Assembly: GCA_026119855.1 (NCBI GenBank)
Contig: JAOWBW010001125.1
Location: forward strand, 248,001-312,000
DNA length: 64,000 bases
Direction: 5' to 3'
Origin: Campanula takesimana
Taxonomy: Eukaryota; Streptophyta; Magnoliopsida; Asterales; Campanulaceae
How positions within the stretch are numbered: the stretch's first letter is position 1; every line of letters begins with the position of its first letter. The notes beneath the pieces are model-generated. The model was not told where the DNA came from. It saw only the letters and a list, made by a program, of their open reading frames with translations, and did no database searches. Both the position numbers and the translations under genes were made by a program. Positions 21,076 through 31,512 of the stretch are shown here, piece after piece.

Positions 21076-22538
21076 TGTTGGGTATGCCCACATATATCTC
21101 AGTTTTAATGTATTAGGATTTATTAGATTTGATTGATCCATCACCTAAGTTTTATTTCATGGACTTTAGACCCACATGTAAAAAGTATTTATACTTCATT
21201 TTTTAGGTTGTCCATTGTTATAGAATAGGCTTAGAAATAGGGCAAGAAGATCAAGTTTCAAGAAAAATCACTCAGTGAGTTTGAGCCGCGCTTATGCGCC
21301 TCCACGCGCCACGCGCCACGCGCCTTCCACTTTCGCGCCATGCGCCATTTAGAGCGCGCGCATAAGGATTTCTTCATAAGATATGTTACGCGCCTCTGCG
21401 CCCCTTGTTTTAAGCACACGCTTACTGTGCGCCTATTGGCTCAATGCGCCTCTTGGCTCAAACGCGCCTCAAAGTATTTTTTTCAACACTCAGTGATTTA
21501 TTGAAGACTCGAAGACTTGAAGAGAATTCAAATTACGCCAATGATCCAACGGTGGTTAAAAGATGCATATGCGCCTAATCTGTTGACACGCGTCCATAAC
21601 GGTCACCTTTATGTTGAGTGTCAAAATGGCCATAATATATGCATGCTCCAATCAACAAGCGACAGCTCATCTTATCCACAAGGATTTCCAACGGCTAGTT
21701 TTTTGAAGTTCACTATAAATACCCCATAACTTCAACATTTTGAAGTTGCTGAGTTTTGCTAAGAATTTCAAGAATTTCTCTCTCAAAGCATTTGTTGAAG
21801 ATTTGAAGATTGCCTTCGTTTTTCCAGATTTCTCAAGAACATCTTCATACCTTCATCCTTAGCCCAGATCTTCAAGCCTTAACACTTTAGTTTCTTGTGC
21901 TCTCCATCTCAAAGATCTAAAGAGCCTTGATACTAAGAACACACACGCACCTCTTTAAGATTAATCATTTAGATTCATCTTTTAGAGATACACCGGTTAT
22001 TGTTTTGGATTTGTTCTTTCATAGTAATAGATCTTGAGTTAGTGTATAAGCTCAAACATTGTAATTTGTAACACTCACTCATTATATAAGATCTCGATTA
22101 GAAATCCAAGACTAACCATCTTGGTAGAGGACGTAGATCTTTCATTGATCGAACCTCTCCAAATAGCTTGTGTTATTATCTTGTCATTTCTTTCAAGTTA
22201 TTATTTTCACTCACTATTTGCTTGTTTACTCATTGTAGATTGATTGAACTGAATTGTGTTGTGTTGTTATATCATTTGCCTTAGTTCCTTATTTCACTCA
22301 CTTTGAGCCAAAATACTTAGTGTGTGTGTTGCGCTCCCTTTATCACTTTGCGCCTATTTTCATTACTAAATTCCGCTGTGCATTTCACTCACTCACTTAG
22401 GCGCATTTCATAACGCTTACTTGATAAAGTGCGCATTCGCAATTGAGTTTTTCAAGGGTACGAAAAGAATTTTAAAACAGCTATTCACCCCCCCCCTCTA
22501 GCTATTTTTCATACCCTTGTTGCCCTTTGGGACCAACA
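21076..22538 (+). repeat. 3' LTR of A
   Basis: 1463 bp, matching the 5' LTR apart from C at 21098, one extra T in a T-run and one fewer C in a C-run. It is followed by the duplicated target TTCCT. Confidence 0.95.
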
Positions 22539-22543
22539 TTCCT

Positions 22544-24065
22544 TACGTCTAGTTTGTATCCCTTCGTCTAACCTCCCTATCACTTGGGATATAGGATGAT
22601 TCTTTTGAATCCTCAAAGGGGGATCTCTTCTGACGGGATCATCAACTCTATTGGAGTCCTCATTATGTTCATTTTCTGCAACTGGACTGACTTCTGGTCC
22701 AACACTTATGTCAACACTTGGTCCAACATAAATGTCAAATTCACTTTGAGGTTGTTCCAGCAGTACCAAACGAGGATAAGCACCTGATTCATCTGCAACA
22801 CTTGACAGATCATCAAAAACAATATTTACAGATTCTTGAATAGTTCCCAATCTTAAATTATAGACTCAATATGCAAGATTGTCATGAGAATATCCAAGAA
22901 AAATGGCTTTATCATTCTTAGAGTAAAATTTAGCTAAGCGATCCCAGTCTTTTAATATATAACATACACACCCAAACACATGGAAGTAATGAACACGTGG
23001 TTTCTTCCTATTCAAAATCTCATAGGGTGTCATAGTTAAACCGGGTCTTAGAAAGACTCTATTAGAAATGTGACAAGCCGTGCTCAAAGCTTCAGCCCAA
23101 AATCTTTTTGAAATCTTTTTAGAGAACAGCATAACACGGGCCATATCAAGCAATGTCCTATTTTTCTTTTCAGCCACACCATGTGGTTTAGAGATCGAAA
23201 AATCATGGTGTATCCCCTTTTTCTTACAAAAGGTATAAAAGGAAACATTTGCAAATTCTTTTCCATGATTGGATCTTATACAGAAAATAGGTGAGCAAAA
23301 CATGTTTTTGATTTTGAAATGCAAGAGTTTAAATTTACCTAAAGTTTCAGATTTTTCTCTTAGGAAATATACCCAAGAAAACCTAGAGAAATCATCAACT
23401 ATAACAAAAACATACCTCTTACCTCCCAGGCTTTCTACCTCAATTGGACCCATCAAGTCCATGTGCAAAAGCTGAAAACAATGTGTTGTCCCGAAGTGTT
23501 GCTCCTGGTGTTGAGTAACACTGCGGGTAACACGAGTCTCCATACTCTTAAGGCAGTCCCCACACACAATTTTGTTCTTCAGATTCAGTTTGGGGACTCC
23601 TTTGACAGCCTCAAACTGGAAAATTTTCTTCAAGTTTCCATAAGGGGCATGTCCCAACTTTTGATGCCACAAAATTGTGTCATCCATATTGACTAAATTG
23701 CATACTTGTTTATCAACAAGATAGCAATTGTCACTTTATCTAGTTCCTGACATTACACAAGTGTTAGTGTTATCAAAAACTTCACAAGTATTTTTATTAA
23801 ATTTTACCTCCAAGTTGTCATCGCACAATTGGCCAATGCTAATTAGATTAGCAACCAATCCATCAACGTGCAAGACATTCTTTAAGGCAGGGAATCCGGA
23901 AACGTCAAGTGTCCCTTTCCCTATTATATTGCTCTTCCCTCCACCTCCATATTTCACCGTTTCTCCTTGGATAGATTCATAGTCTTTCAAAAACACTTTT
24001 GTTCCCGTCATATGATGTGAGCAACCACTATCAAAGTACCATGAACCTGAAACGTTAGTCCTCAA
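22544..24065 (-). pseudogene. pol: B pol: protease and integrase part
   Basis: Minus strand, broken by stops near 23738 and 22866. The protease motif is FDSGCSHHMTG. The integrase part begins WHQKLGHAPYGNLKK, keeps the HHCC-type CGDC pair and MDLMGPIEVESLGGK, but the second catalytic Asp appears as Asn (IRSNHGKEF) and the Glu region reads PHGVAEKKNRT. The linker ends RLDEGIQTRRKE at the insertion site of A and resumes at 9062. Words such as GGTAACACTT recur in it. Confidence 0.8.
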
Positions 24066-24100
24066 AGAAGCAAATACAACATTGCATTTATGATTGGATT

Positions 24101-24976
24101 TTAGAAACCAAAATTTCTTTTAGATTTTTTGATTTTCTGATCACCAGTGTTGTCTTGAGTGTTGGGTAACACTTGAGATAACACATGTGGACTGAAATTT
24201 TTCTTTTTGAGAGTAAAACAATCAAATTTACTTTGTCCAGTTATGTGATAGTATTCACACACACACGGTTGATCAGAAATATCACTTGATGAACTACTTT
24301 TTACTTTTTCATGTTCTTTTACAAAACATGTTTCATAATTTTCATTCAATAAGGTAGAAGTGATTTTATCAAGAGAGTCTTGAAACCCAATACCTGCTTT
24401 GAGAGACTTACTCAAGTCGAGTATTTCATCCAATTTTGAGAACCTCGTGTTGAGCTTTTTGAAGGTGGTCTCGGCTAGCTTCAACTTGGACTTGACTTTA
24501 ACAAGTTCAACATCCAACCTTGTGAATTGCACCGCCAACCGAGTCAAAGAGTCTTTTAGCTCATGATTTTTTTTGGTTAAGATCGCTACCATATTGTTCT
24601 CTTTCTTCCATTCTTTAAACAACGCCTTGTAGAGATCTTTTAACCCATCAATGAGCTCATCCATGCTTAAATCCTCCTCATCTGGACTTCCTGCATCAAC
24701 ATTAATTGAACCATGAAAGCAAAAATCTTCAGAAAATTTAGAAGGATTATACCTGCTGGGTGTTGGGCTTGGTGTTATCGCACTCTGGGTAACACCATTG
24801 GCAACACTTTCTGAATCTGACTTTGAGTGCTCCAAAGCCATGGTCAACATGGCTGATTGATCACGTTCTTTAATGTTTTCTAGCTCTCTTTCCTCACTAT
24901 TCCTAAGGGAAGTATGATTCGAGCCAAGAAGAATAGAAAGTCTCTCAAGATATGGATTTGCAGGATCATAAGCCAT
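24101..24976 (-). pseudogene. gag: B gag, N-terminally shortened
   Basis: 291-residue frame starting MAYDPANPYLERLSILLGSN only about 35 bases after the PBS. The usual UBN2-type capsid domain and first zinc knuckle are absent. What remains is a coiled-coil-prone Lys/Glu-rich part and a degenerate C-terminal knuckle (CEYYHITGQSKFDC). It resembles only the C-terminal half of the other gags, so the 5' half was probably deleted. Confidence 0.65.
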
Positions 24977-25012
24977 GACACACTGGACCGAAGTACTTAG
25001 TATATCAAGTAA

Positions 25013-25027
25013 CCAGCTCTGGTGCCA
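25013..25027 (-). other. Primer-binding site of B
   Basis: Reads TGGCACCAGAGCTGG on the minus strand, two bases from the LTR. It differs at two positions from the initiator-Met form TGGTATCAGAGC, either by mutation or because another tRNA is used. Confidence 0.7.
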
Positions 25028-25029
25028 AT

Positions 25030-25994
25030 TGTAAAAGCAGGGTCAAGGCTTAAGTCAGAAAGAAAGTGATATCAAAAGTGTTGTCACTGCAACGATATCA
25101 CTTCTGGCAACACTTAACACACACGAACAGAACACAGTTTCTGAAAAGAGTTTGCAGCGAAAATCAACACAAGAATTATTTTTCTCAAGATATATAAATT
25201 ATATATCTTGACGGATGCCTCAAAAGGCGAGACCTTTACTAAATAATATGAAATGAAGTACAAGGCCGAGAGTTCCCTAGTGCTATTACAATGTAAGCTT
25301 TGTGGAACGACTAAGTCTAATACACAGAATCCTAACCTAGCCAAGACACTTATAATACTCGATACAAGAATATAAATGTGTTTTGGGAATTTATAAGGAA
25401 CTAAGGAATGTGTAAGACTTTCTTGTGAGGAGTGTGTGTTCTTGCTTCAAGTGTTGTAAGTGTTGTATCTTCAAACACATCCTCCCTTGCTATTTATAGG
25501 CTTGATAATTCTTGGGGAATACTCCAATAATGGCTTGGTGATTGATAAAAACGTGGTAGAGAGGTGGAGTGGAGTGACCGAACTTGGGGAGGTTATTTTC
25601 CACATTTCCTAAAATGTAGGAACTAATTCTTGGTGCCCAAGTCCATGCATACCCGATTTGTACCTTTATGCTATGAACGCCTTGTACCTTTTTGATCAAC
25701 AACTCAGCCTTTGAATGGGTCAAATCCCATGTGTTTGTTGTGAATTAAATCCCCACATGTTTATGGATAAAATCCCATTTTATCCATAATTCTCCTTTTT
25801 ATCTTCTTTGCAATATCCTAGCTTGTATTATACCTGTAAATTGGACCAACACAATAACAAACCTTGCAATAATATTATATATTAGTCCATCAATTATTTA
25901 AGAAGCAAATATACAAATATAATAAAGTCTGCCCGTCGGCAGCACTGGGAAGGTGTGGTTATCACTTCTGGTATCACCACATTCTGCACTTACA
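25030..25994 (-). repeat. 5' LTR of B
   Basis: 965 bp with TGTAA...TTACA ends. TATA box on the minus strand at 25491-25498. It gives the full LTR length against which the left copy is seen to lack 139 bp. Confidence 0.88.
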
Positions 25995-27300
25995 ATCTTC
26001 AAGTGCCTTAATGATGGCTTCCTTCCGCTCCTCTCGGTGCTTCAAATGGTATTTTGTTATACAAGGCCTTAGTGGGACTCCTATTAATCAAGTACACCAT
26101 TGTATTCACAACTTCACCTCAAAACTCTTTGATAATCCCTTCGAATGAAGGAAGACTTGACCATTTTTCCACATTTTGATTCTTCCGTTCACTTAGTGCA
26201 TATTATTTTAGATCTTCAAGTGCCTCAGTGATGGCTTCCTTCCGCTCCATACTTCAAATGGCAATTTGTTACACAAGACCTTGTTGAGACTCCTATTAAT
26301 CAATTATACCATTGTATTCACAACTTCACCCTAAAACTCTTTGATAACCAATTTGTTTCTCCACAAGATTTTCAGGCTTATTCAAAGTTCAATTTTTTTT
26401 TTTTTTTTTCATGAAATAGACTTAAAACATATGAGTTTAATCAACAATGAAGAGAAGGAAATATCTATTGTTGTCATGAGTTGGAGTTTCCACAGGATTA
26501 CACACATCCATACGTCAACTCCAAATTACCTTAGCGCTCCAAGCATAACCCGTTGGAAAAGATTGGTGGATTCATACCCTTCACAAACTTCACAATATTA
26601 CTTAACAATCTTCGGAATGTCTATAACCAAATATTTTGCTCAAGTAGATTGAGACTATGAAGATTCAAAATGTCCAAACCTTCATGCCAAGACCTGAATG
26701 TTCAACAATATGAGCTTTCAATGCCACAATCTTTATCCTTGAAAATCACTCTATATACATAATTTACAAGCTATCCAACACTCAACAAATTTTGATCTAA
26801 CTCCGGAAGAAGCAAAACATCATGAATGTACTTTACACTCATATAATAATAACATTTTCTTGCACCTTTGCCAAAGAACCATTTCCCATATTCACTTGTG
26901 AATCTATATATGGAGGTATCTACAACCAATTTGTTTCTTTTTTTTTTTTAACATTTATAACACTTTTGTCACCCTTCACAAAAGAAATTCTACCTACCTC
27001 TTATCTAAATTTTTCTCTCTCGTGCCTCTTTAACCTCTACCTTCATCTCACTTGGGCCACCACCATATCAACCACATCTAATTAGCTCACATCATTCACC
27101 ACATTCTCAAAATAATTTGAACCCAAATTCAGCTTAATCCGGAAAGCACTCTCAACGTGAGATTTTAAATAACCCTTTAGCTCTTGATCTATCAATGAAT
27201 TAATATCTTTAGTGTCGATAAACTTACTTTTTGGACTTATTTGTGAAGGCTATAAAACTACCTTCATTGGAGCTTATGATCTCATACCACGCGTTAGGAT
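25995..27300 (-). mobile_element. Degenerate Copia remnant G
   Basis: Minus-strand translation gives scattered Copia pieces: integrase C-terminal text (VVNTMVYLINRSPTKALYNK) at about 26025-26125 and again, changed, at 26240-26340; GAG-pre-integrase-like text near 26650-26720; a degraded primer site near 27278-27295 (TGGTATGAGATC). Many stops. The segment 25996-26145 is repeated as 26213-26350, a tandem duplication within the remnant. Element B lies directly against the first copy. Confidence 0.6.
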
Positions 27301-27614
27301 CATAAGGTAGTACTTAAGGTAGTAATTTATGTTTTAGGGGTGCATATTCATGCATAATTTTTTTGAGTACACTATAACAAAATAAAGGATGGTAGACGAA
27401 GTCATTCATAAATAGAGGAGAAGAAGTAATATGAACAGCTCAATTATATTAATTACGAGAGCAACATATATATAGTACAAGAGGTAATCTCCTATTGAGA
27501 TAAAATATTATCTTCCTAAGCTATAAAAGATTTGAATCTTTTAATGACATAAATTATCTCTATAATTTAGGTAACAAAATATATACAAATATATTCTCAT
27601 TATTATCATTAACA
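27301..27614 (-). repeat. 3' LTR remnant of F
   Basis: On the minus strand an LTR-like sequence starts TGTTAATGATAATAATGAG at 27614, right after a degenerate polypurine tract (TTGCGACGG). About 35 bp of it recur in the same orientation at 55695-55735, on the far side of F. The left end is not resolved. Confidence 0.45.
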
Positions 27615-28480
27615 AACCGTCGCAAGATGGACGATTCTTAGATAACTCCAATCTTGAGGAGTAGTGAGAGGAACCAAGCTCTGATTAGAAATTGGAGTTA
27701 GGTACGTACCTAGACGAGTGTGTGGTTTCTGGTGTGATAACATCAAAGATTGCATCAACTAGTTGGTTGGGTAGGTTGGTTGATGCAGATGTGGTTTGAT
27801 GTGGGAGGTCAGGTTGTGTAGGAGAGGTTCGATGTTGGTGTGGTAGGGAGGAAAGATGGTGGGTCTCGGTTTGAGTTGTGATGAGGGTGGTGGGCACCAG
27901 GTGGTATCCATAAGAAGCTAAGGGTGCTGGTTTTGGGTGGAGAAATTAAAGTAAGACAAGGAAAGAGAGAAAGTGGGACGTTGGTTGAGAAGGGGTTTTG
28001 GATATTGGGTTGTGCCGAGGGTGTGTTGATTTAGGGTGTAAGGAGCGGAAGTCTTTATAGAAGGTGGGTGCTAGAGGCTTGGTGGTTTCATAGGAGGAGA
28101 AGGAAGTGAGGCGGTGTTTAACGTAGAAGGGGGTTGGAGGTTACGAATGACTCATGGTGTTTTAGGTGGGGCGTAAATTAGGATTTTGCCATGTATGTTT
28201 TGTCAGAGAATAGAAGGTTGTTGGTGTCATTGGAGCAGAAGGGGTTTCGGCCATTGGGTATTGCTGATGGTGGTGCAGAAAGAAGAGAGGTAGAAGCAAG
28301 TGGTGGTGAGTAGAGGGTTGAGTTCATTAGAAAACGAGGTGGTGGTGCGGCTATCAGAGTTGAGAGAATTGTTTTTGGAGAAGAGAAATTATTGGAGGTG
28401 CGGGGTGGTCAAGCTTGTGGTACCATGACTGGAGAGAGGTGGAGACACTAGGGAGAGCTTGTGTTAAGGACGGGTGCCAT
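27615..28480 (-). pseudogene. pol: F pol remnant, left part
   Basis: Minus-strand text with many stops. At about 28360-28435 it reads SWYHKLDHPAPPIISLLQKQ, a GAG-pre-integrase HxxLxHP motif, following directly from the piece at 31299-31507 when E is removed. A Pro/Thr/Ser-rich stretch open at 27685-27897 resembles a Copia linker. No reverse transcriptase is recognised. Confidence 0.5.
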
Positions 28481-28485
28481 AGGTA

Positions 28486-29056
28486 TGTTAGGAATTTAGT
28501 GTTACCCCGTTGCAATTGAGATCAAGAACACAATACACACAAACAACAAATAAGAGAGAATCACACACAAAGAACACAAGAATTGTTTGCCCGGTTCGTT
28601 CAACACATGAACTACATCCGGGGGCAATCGCCAAGCCAATATTTTATTAAATATTCTTTAATATGGTGCTACAATGTGTCCTAACTCAGATATATGCTTA
28701 TATAGGTGTACAAAGAAGTCCTAAATCAATACATGGAAGAAATCTAGTCAAAATAGGAAACTAGCAAAAACTAGCTGTTTGCCGACGTGCACGGCCGTGC
28801 ACATTTGGCTACGTGGCCGTGCAGCTCGGCCATACACTATAGATGGAGCGGTCATGCTCTATTTTTCCACAAAACAGTTGCTTCCTCCCCGTAGTGCATG
28901 GCTGTGTGCCTCCCCATACACGGCCGTGCAGCCCCTGTTCTGCACATTCTCAATTTCCTTATCCCTTTTGACCTCTCCTTGATCTCCACCAACCCTCCAT
29001 GATTTAGACTCATTTTCTCCTTGTTTCCTTGTGGTTTTAGGGCTCTAAACCCAACA
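28486..29056 (-). repeat. 3' LTR of E
   Basis: 571 bp. A purine-rich tract (minus strand GGTGGGAGAT) adjoins it at 29057-29066. It contains repeated GGCCGTGCA words around 28785-28930. Confidence 0.88.
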
Positions 29057-29364
29057 ATCTCCCACCTAGAGACTAAAACCATAAGCATAGAACGACCATC
29101 ACTCCCACCACGAAATGAACCTCCTTCGAGCACATTTTTACTCCCATATTGACTTGGCGTTGCCGTGCCTCCCCGCTTAAGTGCTAAGGCGAGTTGAAAC
29201 CAAGCAATGTTTTAACCCCTCAGTGTTATATTCCTCTTGCTTCTCCTAATCAACTTCTACCTTGATTTTTCCCTGCAAGTCTAACTTCGCCTTCTCCCTC
29301 CAGACCCACCTTCCTCGCAATGCCCCCCTTGAAACTTGTACACACCTTGTTTCTTCCATTGTCT

Positions 29365-30630
29365 TCACTTGGTCTGAACATGCTCTCTGTTAGGGTACGT
29401 TGAATTCCACACCGCGTTGATCAACTTTGTGTCACTCTCCCCTATAACACACCGTTTGTTGATGTCTCTCCTTTCTACACCAATAGGCCCATCCTTTAGC
29501 CTCTTGCTCCCACCCGAGCGAATGTCAATATTGTAGGTAGAGTACAACATCTTCTCCTTAACCCCATAAGCGATCACTATAGATCCTTTTGTGACTTCCC
29601 AAGACCCACCAATGAAGGCTACACCATACCCTTCATCATCAAGTTATCCAATAGAAATCACACTCCTCCTCAATTCCAGAACATGTATTACATCATATAA
29701 ATGTAAAACAGCCCCATTAGGTGTCTTCATTATCACATCCCCCTTACCTTCGATCTTCAATGGTTGATCATCACCAAGATAAATAACCCAAAATAACCCG
29801 GTGTATATTACTCCATTGACTCTGCATCCCCACTAGTATGACAAGAAGCTCCAGAATCTAACACCCAATCTTCGGTTGATTGCTCCTCTCCTAAGACTAA
29901 TACATCCTCATCATCCACCATGTGTGAACCACCATCTCCTTTCTTATCCGGACAATCATAACTGATATGACCCTTCGCGCCACAATTGTAGCACTTGACC
30001 GATTTATTTTCCCCCTTTTCGGTCCTCCCCTTCCCCTAGCTTTCTCCACCCTAAGTGCAGCCCTATCTGCTGAAGTTTCTCCCTTTTTCTCTTTCCTTAT
30101 AAACTCCTATTGAAGGATGAGATCTCTAACCCCCACATATACTAAAGGTGCCTTCGACGTACTAATCGTTGTGACAGTTATCTCCCAACTATTAGGCAAC
30201 GGTTTTAGTAGAAAACATGCTAGCACTTCATCTGAGAAAGTAATATCAACACTTTTCAATTGGTCCACCATACCTTTGAAATGATATGACTCGCTGCTAT
30301 TTGCCCTTCTGACATCTTCGCATTCGCAAACCTCTTTATCAAGTTCACCTTATTGATAATATACGGCTTCTCATACATGTCTGACAACATCTGTAGCAAC
30401 CCCACCGTTGTCTTGGCCTCCATCGCGTTCCGTGCTACATCGTCGGTTAGAGCACTCCTCACCGATCCCAATGCCTTATGATCCAATGTCTCCTAATCCC
30501 CTTGTGACATTTTTGCAGGTTTCTCACCTAAGGGTTTATGAAGATCCTTACAATAAAGGTAATCTTCAACCCTTGTCCTAAAAAAGGTGAAATTCACACC
30601 ATTGAATTTCTCTATCGAGTTCTTCATCAT
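29365..30630 (-). pseudogene. gag: E gag-protease polyprotein, decayed
   Basis: Begins (minus strand) MMKNSIEKFNGVNF just inside the PBS and continues through a UBN2-type gag (KTTVGLLQMLSDMYEK, NLIKRFANAKMSEGQ), one CCHC knuckle at about 29952-29996 (CYNCGAKGHISYDC) and the protease motif DWVLDSGASCHTS at about 29830-29870. It runs on to a GAG-pre-integrase-like end (KEKMLYSTYN). Stops and shifts occur near 30495, 30020 and 29806. No integrase, reverse transcriptase or RNase H is present between the LTRs, so mobility would depend on a partner. Confidence 0.8.
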
Positions 30631-30722
30631 GATTGCTTCACAAAGTCCCTACGAACGTGATTCAAAATAATCAACGGATGAAACTTTGAATCCTTTTAAT
30701 TACCAAATCTCTTGATACCAGT

Positions 30723-31293
30723 TGTTGGGAATTTAGTGGTACCCTATTGCAATAGAGATCAAGAACACAATACACACAAACAACAAATATGAGAGAATCA
30801 CACACAAAGAACACAAGAATTGTTTGCCCGGTTCGTTCAACATATGAACTACGTTGGGGGAAATCGTCAAGCCAATATTTTATTAAATATTCTTTAATAT
30901 GGTGCTACAATGTGTTCTAACTCGGAACTATGCTTATATAGGTGTATAAAGAAGTCCCAAATCAATAAATGGAAGAAATCTAGTCAAAATAGGAAACTAG
31001 CAAAAATTGGGCTGTTTGCCGACGTGCTCGGCCGTGCACATTTGGCTACGCGGCCGTGCAGCTCGGCCATACAATATAACTGGAGAGGCCGTGCTCCATT
31101 TTTTCCATAAAATAGTAGCTTCGTCCCCGTAGTGGATGGCTGTGTGCCTACCCATACACGGGCGTGCATCCCTGTTCTGTACATTCTCGATTTCCTTCTC
31201 CCTTTTGACCTCTCCTTGATCTCCACTAACCCCCCATGATTTAGACTCATTTTCTCCTTGTTTCCTTGAGGTTTTAGGGCTCTAAACCCAACA
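30723..31293 (-). repeat. 5' LTR of E with adjacent primer site
   Basis: 571 bp, a few percent different from the other LTR by eye. The minus strand reads TGGTATCAAGAG just inside (about 30709-30720), an initiator-Met primer site variant. Confidence 0.88.
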
Positions 31294-31298
31294 ATGTA

Positions 31299-31507
31299 AA
31301 CACCATGTTCAAGTGTCCCATGAATGAGGGTGCGATTGGTTGAGTGTTTTGATAAGGATGGAAGAGGGTAATAACTCGACAATGGCGTTATTATCTTTGC
31401 AAAAGTGGTAAACTGAGAGGACATGAAGGACATTAGTGAATTAAAGGGTGGTGTGAGTAGTGGTGAGAGAGAAGGGACCTATATTGGATATTGGGAGGGG
31501 TGAGCCA
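31299..31507 (-). pseudogene. pol: F pol remnant, middle part
   Basis: Minus-strand reading, joined with the piece at 55177, gives IVIIGDGSPLPISNIGP and then NVLHVLSVYHFCKDNNAI, the protease-to-GAG-pre-integrase stretch of Copia pol (compare GDGS.L.IS..G and NVLHVP). It lies between E on the left and C on the right. Confidence 0.6.
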
Positions 31508-31512
31508 TCTCC

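Larger units (their letters stand above)
9063..22538 (+). mobile_element. Complete SIRE-type Copia retrotransposon A
   Basis: A 13,476-bp element with LTRs at 9063-10525 and 21076-22538 (1463 bp each), PBS, gag, pol, a spliced third gene, polypurine tract and the perfect 5-bp duplication TTCCT at 9058-9062 and 22539-22543. The whole LTRs differ, by eye, at one substitution (A at 9085, C at 21098) and two homopolymer lengths. The pol frame and ORF3 are open and gag has one 1-base frameshift. The gene order PR-INT-RT-RH and the extra 3' ORF place it in the SIRE/Maximus branch of Ty1/Copia. It inserted into element B. Confidence 0.96.
5918..25994 (-). mobile_element. Copia retrotransposon B, split by element A
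   Basis: A minus-strand element whose two parts (5918-9062 and 22544-25994) are separated by the insertion of A. Evidence that they belong together: the polyprotein reads straight across the insertion point (RLDEGIQTRRKE then PVNYRDMVRY), TTCCT is duplicated on both sides, and matching LTRs lie at 5918-6742 and 25030-25994. Order on the minus strand is 5' LTR, PBS, short gag, protease, integrase, linker, noncoding DNA, ORF3 relic, PPT, 3' LTR. Reverse transcriptase and RNase H are missing, so it could not move by itself. The bases after the right LTR (ATCTT, 25995-25999) are probably one copy of its target duplication. Confidence 0.85.
28486..31293 (-). mobile_element. Short non-autonomous Copia element E
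   Basis: 2,808 bp with two 571-bp LTRs (28486-29056 and 30723-31293), ends TGTT(A/G)GG...CCCAACA. Flanks AGGTA (28481-28485) and ATGTA (31294-31298) are a target duplication with one change. The 1,666-bp interior codes only for gag and protease. It sits inside remnant F. Confidence 0.85.

Noticed and set aside
28785..31160. GGCCGTGCA clusters as gene promoter elements
   Set aside because: They lie in both LTRs of E at the same place and are simply part of that LTR.
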